A stretch of DNA of 64,000 nucleotides from Caballeronia calidae (GCF_900044055.2 NZ_FCOX02000032.1:38578-102577); one strand, 5' to 3'; numbered from the stretch's first letter, positions 55,862 through 64,000 are shown. Program-made: numbers and translations. Notes: generated from the letters alone by a model not told the origin.

Positions 55862-56392
55862 ATGCTCGATCTCGGTCTGACCAAAATGGCGGTCATCGGC
55901 GTCGTGGCGCTGGTGGTCCTCGGGCCGGAGCGCTTGCCCGGTGTCGCGCGCACCGCGGGCGCGCTGTTCGGGCGCGCGCAGCGCTACATCAACGACGTCA
56001 AGTCGGAAGTCGCGCGCGAAATGGAACTCGATGAGCTGAAGAAAATGCGCACCGAGTTCGAGACCGCGGCGTCGAACGTCGAATCGACGATTCACGACAC
56101 GCTGAAGCGGCATGAATCCGATCTGAACGACGCATGGAAAGAGGGTACGTCGGTCGCGCCGAGCATCGCGGGCGGCGCGACGGAATCGGCGGACGGCGCC
56201 GCGTCGGACAAGCCGTGGGCCAGCACGTCGTCATCGACGCCGGCCAAGCGCAAGAACTGGCGCGTCAAGCAGAGCGCGATCCCCAACTGGTACAAGCGCA
56301 CGACCGCGCGCCGCACGCGAGTCCAATCGGGCGCCGCGCGCGTCGCTCGCCATACGCCCGCCACCCTGCGCCGGCAGACGAAGTTCTTCTGA
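55862..56392 (+). CDS. tatB: Sec-independent translocase component TatB
   Basis: Receptor component that binds twin-arginine signals together with TatC. The 176-residue product begins MLDLGLTKMAVIGVVALVVL, followed by GPERLPGVARTAGALFGRAQ and a long amphipathic/charged helix (about 35-85). The C-terminal half is Ser/Ala-rich and then very basic. Confidence 0.94.
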   Translation: MLDLGLTKMAVIGVVALVVLGPERLPGVARTAGALFGRAQRYINDVKSEVAREMELDELKKMRTEFETAASNVESTIHDTLKRHESDLNDAWKEGTSVAPSIAGGATESADGAASDKPWASTSSSTPAKRKNWRVKQSAIPNWYKRTTARRTRVQSGAARVARHTPATLRRQTKFF

Positions 56393-56438
56393 GCGAGCCG
56401 CGATTCCCTTCCATCGATGATTCCTACCGAGGGCCGGC

Positions 56439-57215
56439 GTGAGCGACCCGCAACACACTAAAGAAGAGCCCGTCGAAGAGACGTTCATTTCGCATCTGGT
56501 CGAATTGCGCGACCGCATCATCCGCGCGGGTGCTTCGGTCATCGTCGTATTCATCGCGCTGGTGTACTGGGCGCCGGACATCTTCAAGCTGCTCGCGCGT
56601 CCGCTGATGCAGAACCTGCCGGCCGACGGCAAGATGATCGTCACCGACGTCACCGGCTCGTTCTTCGTGCCGATGAAGGTGACGATGCTCGTCGCCTTCG
56701 TCATCGCGCTGCCGTTCGTGCTGTACCAGATCTGGGCGTTCGTCGCGCCGGGCTTGTATCAGCACGAGAAGAAACTCGTCGCGCCGCTCGTGTTCAGCAG
56801 CTACTCGCTCTTTCTGTGCGGCATGGCGTTCGCCTACTTTGTCGTGTTCCCGACCATCTTCCGCGTGATGGCGCACTACAACGCGCCGCTCGGTGCGGAA
56901 ATGACGACAGATATCGACAATTACCTGAGCTTCGTGCTGACGATGTTCCTCGCGTTCGGCGTGACGTTCGAGGTGCCGATCGTCGTCGTGCTGCTCGCGC
57001 GCATGGGCGTCGTGTCGATCCAGAAGCTCAAGCAGATCCGTCCCTATGTGATCGTCGGAGCGTTCGTCATCTCGGCGGTCGTCACGCCGCCCGATGTTTT
57101 CTCGCAGCTGATTCTCGCGATTCCGCTCGTCATTCTTTATGAGGCGGGCATCATCGCGGCGCGGCTGGTGGTCGGCAAGGAACAGGTCAAGAGCGAGGAA
57201 GCGGCGGCGGAGTAG
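56439..57215 (+). CDS. tatC: Sec-independent translocase component TatC
   Basis: Binds the twin-arginine signal and organises translocation. The 258-residue product has six membrane segments and conserved cytosolic stretches: SHLVELRDRIIRA near the N-terminus and FEVPIVVVLLARMGVVS. The start is GTG at 56439. PetA, and probably MsrP, in this window are likely substrates. Confidence 0.96.
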   Translation: MSDPQHTKEEPVEETFISHLVELRDRIIRAGASVIVVFIALVYWAPDIFKLLARPLMQNLPADGKMIVTDVTGSFFVPMKVTMLVAFVIALPFVLYQIWAFVAPGLYQHEKKLVAPLVFSSYSLFLCGMAFAYFVVFPTIFRVMAHYNAPLGAEMTTDIDNYLSFVLTMFLAFGVTFEVPIVVVLLARMGVVSIQKLKQIRPYVIVGAFVISAVVTPPDVFSQLILAIPLVILYEAGIIAARLVVGKEQVKSEEAAAE

Positions 57216-57254
57216 TCGCAGAGGTGCGGCTTATTGTCGCGTTGTCGGACCAAC

Positions 57255-57291
57255 AAAAAAGGCAGCTTCGATTCGTCGAAGCTGCCTTTTT
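57255..57291. terminator. Bidirectional terminator between tatC and the protease gene
   Basis: AAAAAAGGCAGCTTCG pairs with CGAAGCTGCCTTTTT around a short loop, giving a T-run in both directions for the two converging genes. Confidence 0.85.
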
Positions 57292-57311
57292 ACTTTCACG
57301 GCCAGACCGGT

Positions 57312-58535
57312 TCATTCGTCGCCCTGGTCGCCCTGATCACCTTCGTCGTCCGGCATCTGCGGTACGCGCGGCGGCGCGGGGCGTTTGCCAATCATCACGT
57401 TGACGTCCAGTTCCCTGTTCTTGCGCATCAGGTGAACCTTGACCGACGTGCCCGGCTTGATCTGCGCGACGACGTTCAGCAGGCGCGTGGTGTCGGTGAT
57501 CGTGTCGTCGTTGATCGACACGAGGATATCGCCCGGTTTGATGCCGGCCTTGTCCGCCGGCCCGCCCTGCAGCACGCCCGCGACGATCGCGCCGGATTTC
57601 TGATCCAGCCCGAACGATTCGGCGATCTCCGGCGTCACGTCTTGCGGTTCGACGCCGATCCAGCCGCGCGTCACGCTGCCGGTCGTGATGATGCTTTCCA
57701 GCACGCTGCGCGCCGTCGACACGGGAATGGCAAAGCCGATGCCCAGCGAGCCGCCGCTGCGCGAATAGATCGCCGTGTTGATGCCGAGCAGATTGCCGTT
57801 CACGTCCACGAGTGCACCGCCCGAATTGCCGGGGTTGATCGCGGCATCGGTCTGGATGAAGTTCTCGAACGTGTTGATGCCGAGGTGATTGCGCCCGAGC
57901 GCGCTCACGATGCCCATGGTGACCGTCTGTCCGACGCCGAACGGATTGCCGATCGCGAGCACGACATCGCCGACACGCGTCTGATCCATCCGGCCGAGCG
58001 TGATGGTCGGCAGGTTGGTCATGTTGATCTTCAGTACGGCGAGGTCGGTTTCCGGATCGACGCCGATCACTTTCGCGCTCGACGTGCGACCATCGGCAAG
58101 CGCGACTTCGATTTGATCCGCACCGTCGACGACATGCTGGTTCGTTAGAATGTAACCTTCCGAGCTGACGATGACGCCGGAGCCGAGATTCGATGCAGGC
58201 GGCTCGTCGCTCTTGCGCTTGTTCTTGTCACCGAAGAAATAGCGGAACAGCGGGTCTTTCGCACGCGGGTCGGGCGGCAGATTGCCGTCCTTGCTGGAGA
58301 ACACGTTCACGACGGCCGGCATCGCCTTTTGCGCGCCGTCCGAAAAGGACGACTGGATCGGGCGCGAGCCGATGCTCGGCGCGACCTCTCGCAACGCGAC
58401 GATCGGCTCGGCAAGCTGCTTGCCGAATTGGCCTTGACGTTGAAGCCACTGCGGTTTCAGGGTCGCGATGATGAACATCAGGGCCAAAAGCACGGTGACC
58501 GCTTGGGCAAAAAATAGCCAGAAGCGTCTAAGCAT
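57312..58535 (-). CDS. DegS/HtrA-like trypsin-type serine protease with one PDZ domain
   Basis: The 407-residue product has one N-terminal membrane anchor (about 5-25), a trypsin-like domain with the triad in TNQHVVDG (H134), ETDLAVLK (D164) and NPGNSGGAL (S238), and a single PDZ domain (about 290-385, VLQGGPADKAGIKPGDILVSIN). One PDZ and a membrane anchor fit DegS, which starts the sigma-E envelope stress cascade; DegP would have two PDZ domains. The C-terminal tail is acidic (DDEGDQGDQGDE). The start is 20 bp from the start of the divergent nif3-like gene. Confidence 0.9.
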   Translation of the reverse strand: MLRRFWLFFAQAVTVLLALMFIIATLKPQWLQRQGQFGKQLAEPIVALREVAPSIGSRPIQSSFSDGAQKAMPAVVNVFSSKDGNLPPDPRAKDPLFRYFFGDKNKRKSDEPPASNLGSGVIVSSEGYILTNQHVVDGADQIEVALADGRTSSAKVIGVDPETDLAVLKINMTNLPTITLGRMDQTRVGDVVLAIGNPFGVGQTVTMGIVSALGRNHLGINTFENFIQTDAAINPGNSGGALVDVNGNLLGINTAIYSRSGGSLGIGFAIPVSTARSVLESIITTGSVTRGWIGVEPQDVTPEIAESFGLDQKSGAIVAGVLQGGPADKAGIKPGDILVSINDDTITDTTRLLNVVAQIKPGTSVKVHLMRKNRELDVNVMIGKRPAPPRVPQMPDDEGDQGDQGDE

Positions 58536-58555
58536 TTGAAGGGATAGAGGATTTC

Positions 58556-59302
58556 ATGGATCGGATCGAACTCGAATTGTATCTGAACAATCTGCTGGAA
58601 ATCGGCCGCTTCAAGGACTATTGCCCGAACGGTCTGCAGGTTGAAGGCCGCCGCCGCGTGCGGAAGATCGCGACCGGCGTGACCGCCTCGCAGGCCTTTC
58701 TCGACGCCGCGCTGGAGTGGGGTGCGGACACCGTGCTCGTGCATCACGGCTACTTCTGGCGCAACGAGGCGCCGCAGATCACGGGCCGGAAGCATCGCCG
58801 GCTGCACACGCTGATCGCCAACGACATCAATCTCTTCGCCTACCATCTACCGCTCGATTCGCATCCGGAGCTCGGCAACAATGCGCAGATCGGCGCGCGG
58901 CTCGGGTTGATCGCGGACAGCCGTTTCGCCGACCAGGATCTCGGCTGGATCGCGACGCTCGCCATGCCGCTCTCGCTCGAGCATTTCAGCGCGATGGTCG
59001 AGAACGCGCTCGGCAGGAAGCCGCTCGTATTCGGCGACACGGACAAGGAACTGCGGCGCGTGGCGTGGTGCACGGGCGGCGCGCAAGGCTATTTCGAAGA
59101 GGCCATCGCGGCCGGCGCGGACGTGTATCTGAGCGGCGAAGTCTCCGAACAGACCATGCATATCGCGGCGGAGTCGGGCGTGGCTTACATCGGCGCCGGC
59201 CATCACGCGACCGAGCGCTACGGTGTGCAGGCAGTGGGCGCGTATTTGTCCGAGCAATTCGACATCGAACATCTTTTTATCGATATCGATAATCCGGTTT
59301 AA
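58556..59302 (+). CDS. NIF3/YbgI-family dinuclear metal-binding protein (GTP cyclohydrolase I type 2-like)
   Basis: The 248-residue product has the NIF3 signatures DYCPNGLQVEG, VLVHHGYFWRNE (metal histidines), AYHLPLDSHPELGNN and, near the end, IGAGHHATERYGVQAVGAYL. The family is widespread but its physiological reaction is not settled. Full length and intact. Confidence 0.92.
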   Translation: MDRIELELYLNNLLEIGRFKDYCPNGLQVEGRRRVRKIATGVTASQAFLDAALEWGADTVLVHHGYFWRNEAPQITGRKHRRLHTLIANDINLFAYHLPLDSHPELGNNAQIGARLGLIADSRFADQDLGWIATLAMPLSLEHFSAMVENALGRKPLVFGDTDKELRRVAWCTGGAQGYFEEAIAAGADVYLSGEVSEQTMHIAAESGVAYIGAGHHATERYGVQAVGAYLSEQFDIEHLFIDIDNPV

Positions 59303-59520
59303 TACGTCATTAAGCCGCTGAGCCGATTATTGGGACTTGCAGTCGCCTTAAATGAACGCTTCACGAGATTGCGCGAAAAACGTGGGGAAAACCCTGAAGC
59401 ATCAATCACTTCGAGTGATTTTTGCTATTCGGCCCTTGTAAATGCTAACTCCATTCGCGCACACTAGCGGCGGAACAACTGATGTGACGGTATAAATCCA
59501 ACTCAGAAGTGGGGCGTGTG
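59303..59520 (+). other. Intergenic region upstream of petABC
   Basis: About 220 bp without a gene. The terminator for the NIF3-like gene is at 59404-59423. TTGTAA (59436-59441) is followed after 18 bp by CACACT, a weak candidate promoter for petA. TATAAA at 59491-59496 lacks a partner -35. Confidence 0.35.
59404..59423 (+). terminator. Rho-independent terminator after the NIF3-like gene
   Basis: AATCACT and AGTGATT pair around TCG, followed by TTT. The stem is short but the T-run is good. Confidence 0.6.
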
Positions 59521-60141
59521 ATGCGAGACAAGGATGAAAAACGCGTCGACGGCGGCCGCCGTACCTGGCTGATTGCGACGACCGCAGCAGGTGGTTTCGG
59601 AGCTGTGGCAACCGTAGTTCCTTTCGTAGGTTCGTTTGCTCCGTCGGAGAAGGCCAAGGCGGCGGGCGCGCCCGTCGAGGTCGATATCAGCGGACTCAAG
59701 CCAGGCGAGATGATGACCGTCGCCTGGCGCGGCAAGCCGGTGTGGATCGTGAATCGCACCGATGAAATGCTCGCGGACGTCAAGAAGGCCGACAACGAAG
59801 TGGCCGACCCGACGTCCAAGATGGAGTTCTCGATGCCGTTGCCGGAGTACTGCAACAACGAGTATCGTTCGCGCGCCGATCACAAGAACATCTTCGTGGC
59901 GGTTGCCGTGTGCACGCATCTGGGCTGCACGCCGACGCCGCGTTTCACTGAAGGACCGCAACCCAATCTCCCCGATAACTGGCCGGGCGGCTTTCTTTGC
60001 CCGTGCCACGGCTCGACCTACGACATGGCCGGCCGCGTCTTCAAGAACAAGCCCGCGCCGCAGAACCTGGACATTCCACCGTTCATGTTTACTTCAGCGA
60101 CGCAACTCGTGATCGGCAAGGACGAAAAGGGAGAGGCATAA
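59521..60141 (+). CDS. petA: Ubiquinol-cytochrome c reductase, Rieske iron-sulfur subunit
   Basis: Carries the 2Fe-2S cluster of the bc1 complex. The 206-residue product has a Tat-type anchor (GGRRTWLIATTAAGG, about 11-25) and the cluster motifs CTHLGC (131-136) and CPCHGS (160-165), with cysteine and histidine ligands intact. ATG 59521 is chosen over GTG 59509 and 59518. petB starts at the base after the stop. Confidence 0.96.
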   Translation: MRDKDEKRVDGGRRTWLIATTAAGGFGAVATVVPFVGSFAPSEKAKAAGAPVEVDISGLKPGEMMTVAWRGKPVWIVNRTDEMLADVKKADNEVADPTSKMEFSMPLPEYCNNEYRSRADHKNIFVAVAVCTHLGCTPTPRFTEGPQPNLPDNWPGGFLCPCHGSTYDMAGRVFKNKPAPQNLDIPPFMFTSATQLVIGKDEKGEA

Positions 60142-61524
60142 ATGGCGACCGCAGACAAGGAAGTGGAGACCACGGGCCTGACCGGCTGGATCGACCGCCG
60201 GTTCCCGATGACCTCGACCTGGAAGAAGCACGTTTCCGAGTACTACGCGCCGAAGAACTTCAACTTCTGGTACTTCTTCGGCTCGCTCGCCTTGCTGGTG
60301 CTGGTCAACCAGATCGTCACCGGCATTTTCCTCACGATGAACTACAAGCCCGACGCGACGCTCGCTTTCGCATCGGTCGAGTACATCATGCGCGAGGTGC
60401 CGTGGGGCTGGCTGATTCGCTACATGCATTCCACGGGCGCGTCGATGTTCTTCGTCGTCGTGTATCTGCATATGTTCCGCGGACTGATGTACGGCTCGTA
60501 TCGAAAGCCGCGCGAGCTCGTGTGGATTTTCGGCTGCGCCATCTTCCTTTGCCTCATGGCCGAGGCATTCTTCGGCTACCTGCTGCCGTGGGGACAGATG
60601 TCATTCTGGGGCGCGCAGGTGATCGTGAACCTGTTCTCGGCGATTCCGTTCATCGGGCCGGATCTGTCGCTGTGGATTCGCGGCGATTACGTCGTGTCCG
60701 ACGTCACGCTGAACCGCTTCTTCGCGTTTCACGTGATCGCGATTCCGCTGGTGCTGATCGGACTCGTGATCGCGCACCTGGTCGCGCTGCATGAAGTCGG
60801 ATCGAATAATCCGGACGGCATCGAGATCAAGGCGAAGAAGGATGCGAACGGCATCCCGCTCGACGGCATTCCGTTCCATCCGTACTACTCGGTGCACGAC
60901 TTCATGGGCGTGTGCGTGTTCCTGCTGATTTTCGCGGCGATCATCTTCTTCGCGCCGGAAATGGGCGGTTACTTCCTCGAAGCGAACAACTTCGTGCCCG
61001 CCAATCCGCTGCAGACTCCGCCGGAAATCGCGCCGGTGTGGTACTTCACCGCGTTCTACGCCATGCTTCGCGCCACCACCGACCCGTTCAAGATCGTGCT
61101 GATGATCGTGATCGCGGCGCTCGCCCTGCTCGCGCTGCTGCGCGCGCGCGGCAAGTGGCGTATCGGGCTGCCGGTGCTGGCGGTGCTCGTGCTCATCTTC
61201 ATGGCGCTGACGGAATCGAAGTTCTGGGGCGTGGTCGTGATGGGCACGGCGGTGGTGTCGCTCTTTTTCCTGCCGTGGCTGGACCGCAGCCCGGTGAAAT
61301 CGATCCGCTACCGGCCGCTCTTCCACAAGGTCTTCTACGCGATCTTCGTGTTCGCGTTCCTCATGCTGGGCTTCTTGGGCACGCGACCGCCATCGCCGGC
61401 AGCAACGCTGATCGCGCAGATCTGCGCGCTGATCTACTTCGCCTTCTTCCTGGGCATGCCTTTCTGGACGCCGCGCGGCAGGTTCAAAGTGCCGCCTGAG
61501 CGAGTGCACTACAAACCTCACTGA
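60142..61524 (+). CDS. petB: Ubiquinol-cytochrome c reductase, cytochrome b subunit
   Basis: Eight-helix subunit with both b haems and the Qo and Qi sites. The 460-residue product has RYMHSTGASMFFVVVYLHMF and FFAFHVIAIPLVLIGLVIAH as the haem-binding helices. The Qo motif is PVWY (298-301) instead of the common PEWY. Full length, with a C-terminal extension of basic residues. Confidence 0.96.
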   Translation: MATADKEVETTGLTGWIDRRFPMTSTWKKHVSEYYAPKNFNFWYFFGSLALLVLVNQIVTGIFLTMNYKPDATLAFASVEYIMREVPWGWLIRYMHSTGASMFFVVVYLHMFRGLMYGSYRKPRELVWIFGCAIFLCLMAEAFFGYLLPWGQMSFWGAQVIVNLFSAIPFIGPDLSLWIRGDYVVSDVTLNRFFAFHVIAIPLVLIGLVIAHLVALHEVGSNNPDGIEIKAKKDANGIPLDGIPFHPYYSVHDFMGVCVFLLIFAAIIFFAPEMGGYFLEANNFVPANPLQTPPEIAPVWYFTAFYAMLRATTDPFKIVLMIVIAALALLALLRARGKWRIGLPVLAVLVLIFMALTESKFWGVVVMGTAVVSLFFLPWLDRSPVKSIRYRPLFHKVFYAIFVFAFLMLGFLGTRPPSPAATLIAQICALIYFAFFLGMPFWTPRGRFKVPPERVHYKPH

Positions 61525-61547
61525 GCGCCCGTCCGGAGACGAATACG

Positions 61548-62303
61548 ATGAAAAAATGGCTCTCTGCAATATCGATGATCGGCGCGATGCTGTTCGCGTT
61601 TGCCGCGGCGCCCGTGCATGCCGAGGAAGAAGCGGTGCTCGACCGCGCCCCGGACAGCTCGGACAATCTCGCGTCCTTGCAGCACGGCGCCCAAGTTTTT
61701 GTAAACTACTGTCTGAACTGCCACAGCGCGAACCTGATGCGTTACAACCGGCTGACCGATCTCGGCATCAGTGAAAAGCAGATTCAGGAGAATCTGCTGT
61801 TCTCGACCGACAAGGTCGGCAATACGATGTCCATCGCGATGCGCCCGGAAGACGCGAAAGCGTGGTTCGGCGCGTCGCCGCCGGATTTGTCGGTGGAGGC
61901 GCGGGCGCGCGGCAAGGACTGGCTCTATACGTACTTGCGAAGTTTCTACCGAGATCCGACGCGGCCCACCGGGTGGAATAATCGCGTGTACGAGAATGTG
62001 GGTATGCCGCACGTGCTGTGGACGCTCCAGGGCATCCGGGATGCGAAGTTCGAGACCGATACGGACGAAAAGACCGGTGAAAAGGTAAGAAGATTCGTGG
62101 GTTACACTCAGGTTACACCTGGTGCCATGTCGTCCGTGGATTATGATTCAACTGTGGCCGATCTCGTTTCGTATATGTCGTGGATGTCGGAACCCGCGCA
62201 GCAGACGCGCAAGCGGCTCGGCGTCTGGGTTCTGCTGTTCCTGGCGTTGTTGAGTTTCCTCGCGTGGCGCCTGAACGCGGCATACTGGAAAGATATCAAA
62301 TAG
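61548..62303 (+). CDS. petC: Ubiquinol-cytochrome c reductase, cytochrome c1 subunit
   Basis: Passes electrons from the Rieske protein to soluble cytochromes. The 251-residue product has a signal peptide ending near PVHAEE (25), the haem site CLNCHS (C55, C58, H59), MRYNRLTDLG and a C-terminal membrane anchor (GVWVLLFLALLSFLAWRL). Part of petABC. Confidence 0.96.
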   Translation: MKKWLSAISMIGAMLFAFAAAPVHAEEEAVLDRAPDSSDNLASLQHGAQVFVNYCLNCHSANLMRYNRLTDLGISEKQIQENLLFSTDKVGNTMSIAMRPEDAKAWFGASPPDLSVEARARGKDWLYTYLRSFYRDPTRPTGWNNRVYENVGMPHVLWTLQGIRDAKFETDTDEKTGEKVRRFVGYTQVTPGAMSSVDYDSTVADLVSYMSWMSEPAQQTRKRLGVWVLLFLALLSFLAWRLNAAYWKDIK

Positions 62304-62332
62304 CGCGCCTTCGAGGGCGTGGGTCGGCGCGA

Positions 62333-62358
62333 CGGCGTTTTCCGGTAGGAGAACGCCG
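62333..62358 (+). other. Stem-loop between petC and sspA
   Basis: CGGCGTTTTCC pairs with GGAGAACGCCG around GGTA, with one G-T pair and no T-tract. Probably an mRNA processing or stability element in a petABC-sspAB transcript. Confidence 0.5.
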
Positions 62359-62397
62359 CGGCCGGCCCTTCGAGTTTACTGAAGGAACTTTAAAAAC

Positions 62398-63009
62398 ATG
62401 ATGGTTCTGTATTCCGGCACTACTTGCCCGTTCTCCCAGCGCTGCCGGCTGGTGTTGTTCGAAAAGGGCATGGATTTCGAGATCCGCGACGTCGATCTGT
62501 TCAACAAGCCGGAAGACATCGCGGTGATGAACCCTTACGGACAGGTTCCGATTCTCGTCGAGCGCGACCTGATTCTGTACGAGTCGAATATCATTAACGA
62601 ATATATCGACGAGCGTTTCCCGCACCCGCAACTCATGCCGGCGGATCCTGTGCAGCGCGCCCGCGCGCGCCTCTTCCTGCTGAACTTCGAGAAGGAACTG
62701 TTCGTTCACGTCGGCACGCTCGAGAACGAGAAGGGCAAGGCCGCCGAGAAGAATCACGAAAGAGCGCGCAGCGCGATCCGCGATCGCCTCACGCAGCTCG
62801 CACCGATCTTCCTGAAGAACAAGTACATGCTGGGCGAAGAGTTCTCGATGCTCGACGTCGCGATCGCGCCGCTGCTGTGGCGCCTGGATCACTACGGCAT
62901 CGAACTGTCGAAGAACGCCGCACCGTTGATGAAGTACGCCGAGCGGATTTTCAGCCGTCCGGCCTATATTGAAGCGCTGACGCCTTCCGAAAAGGTGATG
63001 CGTCGATAG
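62398..63009 (+). CDS. sspA: Stringent starvation protein A (glutathione transferase fold)
   Basis: SspA binds RNA polymerase and, in E. coli, affects stationary phase and acid tolerance. The 203-residue product has the thioredoxin-like N-terminal half (MVLYSGTTCPFSQRCRLVLF) and the all-alpha C-terminal half (EFSMLDVAIAPLLWRLDHYG). It follows petC, a conserved arrangement. RNA polymerase binding here is inferred by family. Confidence 0.92.
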   Translation: MMVLYSGTTCPFSQRCRLVLFEKGMDFEIRDVDLFNKPEDIAVMNPYGQVPILVERDLILYESNIINEYIDERFPHPQLMPADPVQRARARLFLLNFEKELFVHVGTLENEKGKAAEKNHERARSAIRDRLTQLAPIFLKNKYMLGEEFSMLDVAIAPLLWRLDHYGIELSKNAAPLMKYAERIFSRPAYIEALTPSEKVMRR

Positions 63010-63073
63010 TTTGAGTGCGTTGGGACGCGGCGGCGCGGACTTCGCGCGGCCGCATTCCAGCAGAGGAAAGTTG

Positions 63074-63580
63074 ATGCAAGAGATTTCCACCAAGCCTTAT
63101 TTGTTGCGTGCGCTGTATGAGTGGTGCACGGACAATGGTTTTACGCCTCACATCGCCGTGCGGGTCGATGCCGCCACGCGCGTGCCGCGTCAGTTCGTGC
63201 GCAACGACGAGATCGTGTTGAACATCAGTTTCGAGGCGACGAGCCAGCTGCAGATGGGCAACGAGTGGATCGAGTTCAGCGCGCGGTTCTCGGGCAAATC
63301 GCACAAGATCGAAGTGCAGGTTGCCAACGTGCTGGCTATCTACGCGCGAGAGAACGGGCAGGGCATGGCGTTTCCGGTCGAGCCTTCGCATTCCGGCGCG
63401 GATTCAGCCGGCGCTTCCATTGCGTCGCGACCCGCCGAGCGTGAAACGCGGCAGATCGAGGAGCCGGCGCGCGAGCGCGCGGATTCGACGGCGGCATCGT
63501 CGCAGCACGAGCCGCAAACAGGTGCCGATGACGACGCTTCGAAATCGCCCGCGAGATCCCACCTCAAAGTCGTTAAATGA
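63074..63580 (+). CDS. sspB: ClpXP protease specificity-enhancing factor SspB
   Basis: Adaptor that delivers ssrA-tagged proteins to ClpXP. The 168-residue product has the substrate-binding domain (1-110; KPYLLRALYEWCTDNGFTPH, IVLNISFEATSQLQMGNEWI) and a flexible tail ending in the ClpX-binding peptide RSHLKVVK. Start at 63074 with GAGGAAAG upstream. Confidence 0.95.
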   Translation: MQEISTKPYLLRALYEWCTDNGFTPHIAVRVDAATRVPRQFVRNDEIVLNISFEATSQLQMGNEWIEFSARFSGKSHKIEVQVANVLAIYARENGQGMAFPVEPSHSGADSAGASIASRPAERETRQIEEPARERADSTAASSQHEPQTGADDDASKSPARSHLKVVK

Positions 63581-63598
63581 AGTAGAATCTCGTCCTTC

Positions 63599-63674
<76 letters not shown>

Positions 63675-63686
63675 AGACTTACGCCG

Positions 63687-63720
63687 ACGGCTCGTGCGAC
63701 ATTCGCACGAGCCGTTTGCT
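63687..63720 (+). terminator. Terminator after tRNA-Thr
   Basis: ACGGCTCGTGCG and CGCACGAGCCGT form a 12-bp stem around ACATT, followed by TTGCTTT. It also insulates the rrn promoter from upstream transcription. Confidence 0.75.
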
Positions 63721-63763
63721 TTAAGTGAGTCGGTCGACAAGAAAAGAAAGCTTCAAATTCTTG

Positions 63764-63792
63764 TTGACAGATAAAGAAACGTTCTTCATAAT
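63764..63792 (+). promoter_or_regulatory. Ribosomal RNA operon promoter
   Basis: TTGACA and CATAAT are separated by exactly 17 bp. The region 63739-63763 just upstream is A/T-rich like an UP element. It is followed by an rrn-type leader, so the start is near 63800. Confidence 0.9.
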
Positions 63793-63799
63793 CTCGTTT

Positions 63800-64000
63800 C
63801 TCTGCTGCTGATGCAGCGACGCAAGACGGAAGGGTAGTAAAGCTCTTGCGATGTGCTCTTTAAAAACTAACAGCCGATAAGTGTGGGCGCTTGATGGCGA
63901 GTGCGGCTGGTTCTTCGGAATCGGCAATAGCAAAAGTAATCAAGAGTCTCACACGAAGTATCAGAGGAAGGTTTTTTCATCTTTGGATGGAATAAATCAT
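63800..64000 (+). ncRNA. Leader of a ribosomal RNA operon (16S gene begins beyond the window)
   Basis: After the promoter comes a boxA-type antitermination element, TGCTCTTTAAAAA at 63854-63866, and a long AT-richer leader continuing to the window end. The leader resembles those of Burkholderiaceae rrn operons as I know them. The mature 16S start (AGAGTTTGAT-type) is not present. Confidence 0.8.

Noticed and set aside
59491..59496. TATAAA as a petABC -10 box
   Set aside because: No -35-like hexamer at 15-19 bp upstream, and it would leave a leader of only about 20 bases.

Overview
The window is about 64 kb of ordinary chromosomal backbone from a Burkholderiaceae betaproteobacterium, most like Paraburkholderia, Caballeronia or Burkholderia. 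The grounds are high GC, the Mla-IbaG-MurA-His-Tat-PetABC-SspAB gene order, the pilMNO(P)Q-aroK-aroB-dgt order, a PVWY-type cytochrome b and a recognisable rrn leader at the right edge. I see no prophage, integrated plasmid, CRISPR array or intact insertion sequence. The genus is inferred from gene content and order, not from a marker-gene comparison.

Layout. 1-9.8 kb: hemB (cut by the left edge) and engB on the minus strand with a candidate small RNA between them; cytochrome c4; system II cytochrome c biogenesis (resB, ccsB); periplasmic methionine sulfoxide repair (msrP, msrQ); lptM-lysA on the minus strand, divergent from cyaY. 9.8-19.6 kb: mrcA (PBP1A) on the minus strand; a type IV pilus/competence cluster pilM-pilN-pilO-pilQ, in which pilO carries an apparent one-base frameshift; aroK-aroB; dgt. 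19.6-25 kb: ugpBAEC-ugpQ glycerol-3-phosphate/glycerophosphodiester uptake and a YqjD/ElaB-like membrane protein. 25-33.5 kb: an OmpW-family porin, a RAYT-type transposase that has apparently lost its catalytic residues, and gltB-gltD. 33.5-39.1 kb: a YddA/SbmA-type ABC protein, then a TPP riboswitch controlling thiO-thiS-thiG-thiE.

39.2-57.2 kb is one long co-directional run. It holds retrograde phospholipid transport (mlaF-E-D-A-C-B), an ABC-2 exporter pair, ibaG, murA, the histidine genes (hisG-D-C-B, marC, hisH-A-F-I-E), a DUF4870 protein, a HIT protein and tatA-B-C. Many junctions are 4-nt ATGA overlaps, so much of the run is probably translationally coupled. 57.3-63.7 kb: a DegS/HtrA-like protease (minus), a NIF3-like protein, the bc1 complex petA-petB-petC, sspA-sspB and tRNA-Thr(TGT). 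The last 300 bases are a strong rrn promoter and antitermination leader; the 16S gene itself lies beyond the window.

How the genes fit together. Cytochrome c4, ResB/CcsB, PetABC and TatABC form one functional group: the Tat system exports the Rieske protein and probably MsrP, and ResB/CcsB attach haem to cytochromes c1 and c4. Mla, MurA, PBP1A, LptM, OmpW and the DegS-like protease all concern the envelope. HisG is the short form, so HisZ must be encoded elsewhere. HisB has only the dehydratase domain, so a separate histidinol-phosphatase is needed. No thiC or thiD is present. The items most worth following up are the anti-Shine-Dalgarno small RNA candidate, the inactivated RAYT gene with a nested inverted repeat in front of it, and the pilO frameshift with its PilP-like tail.
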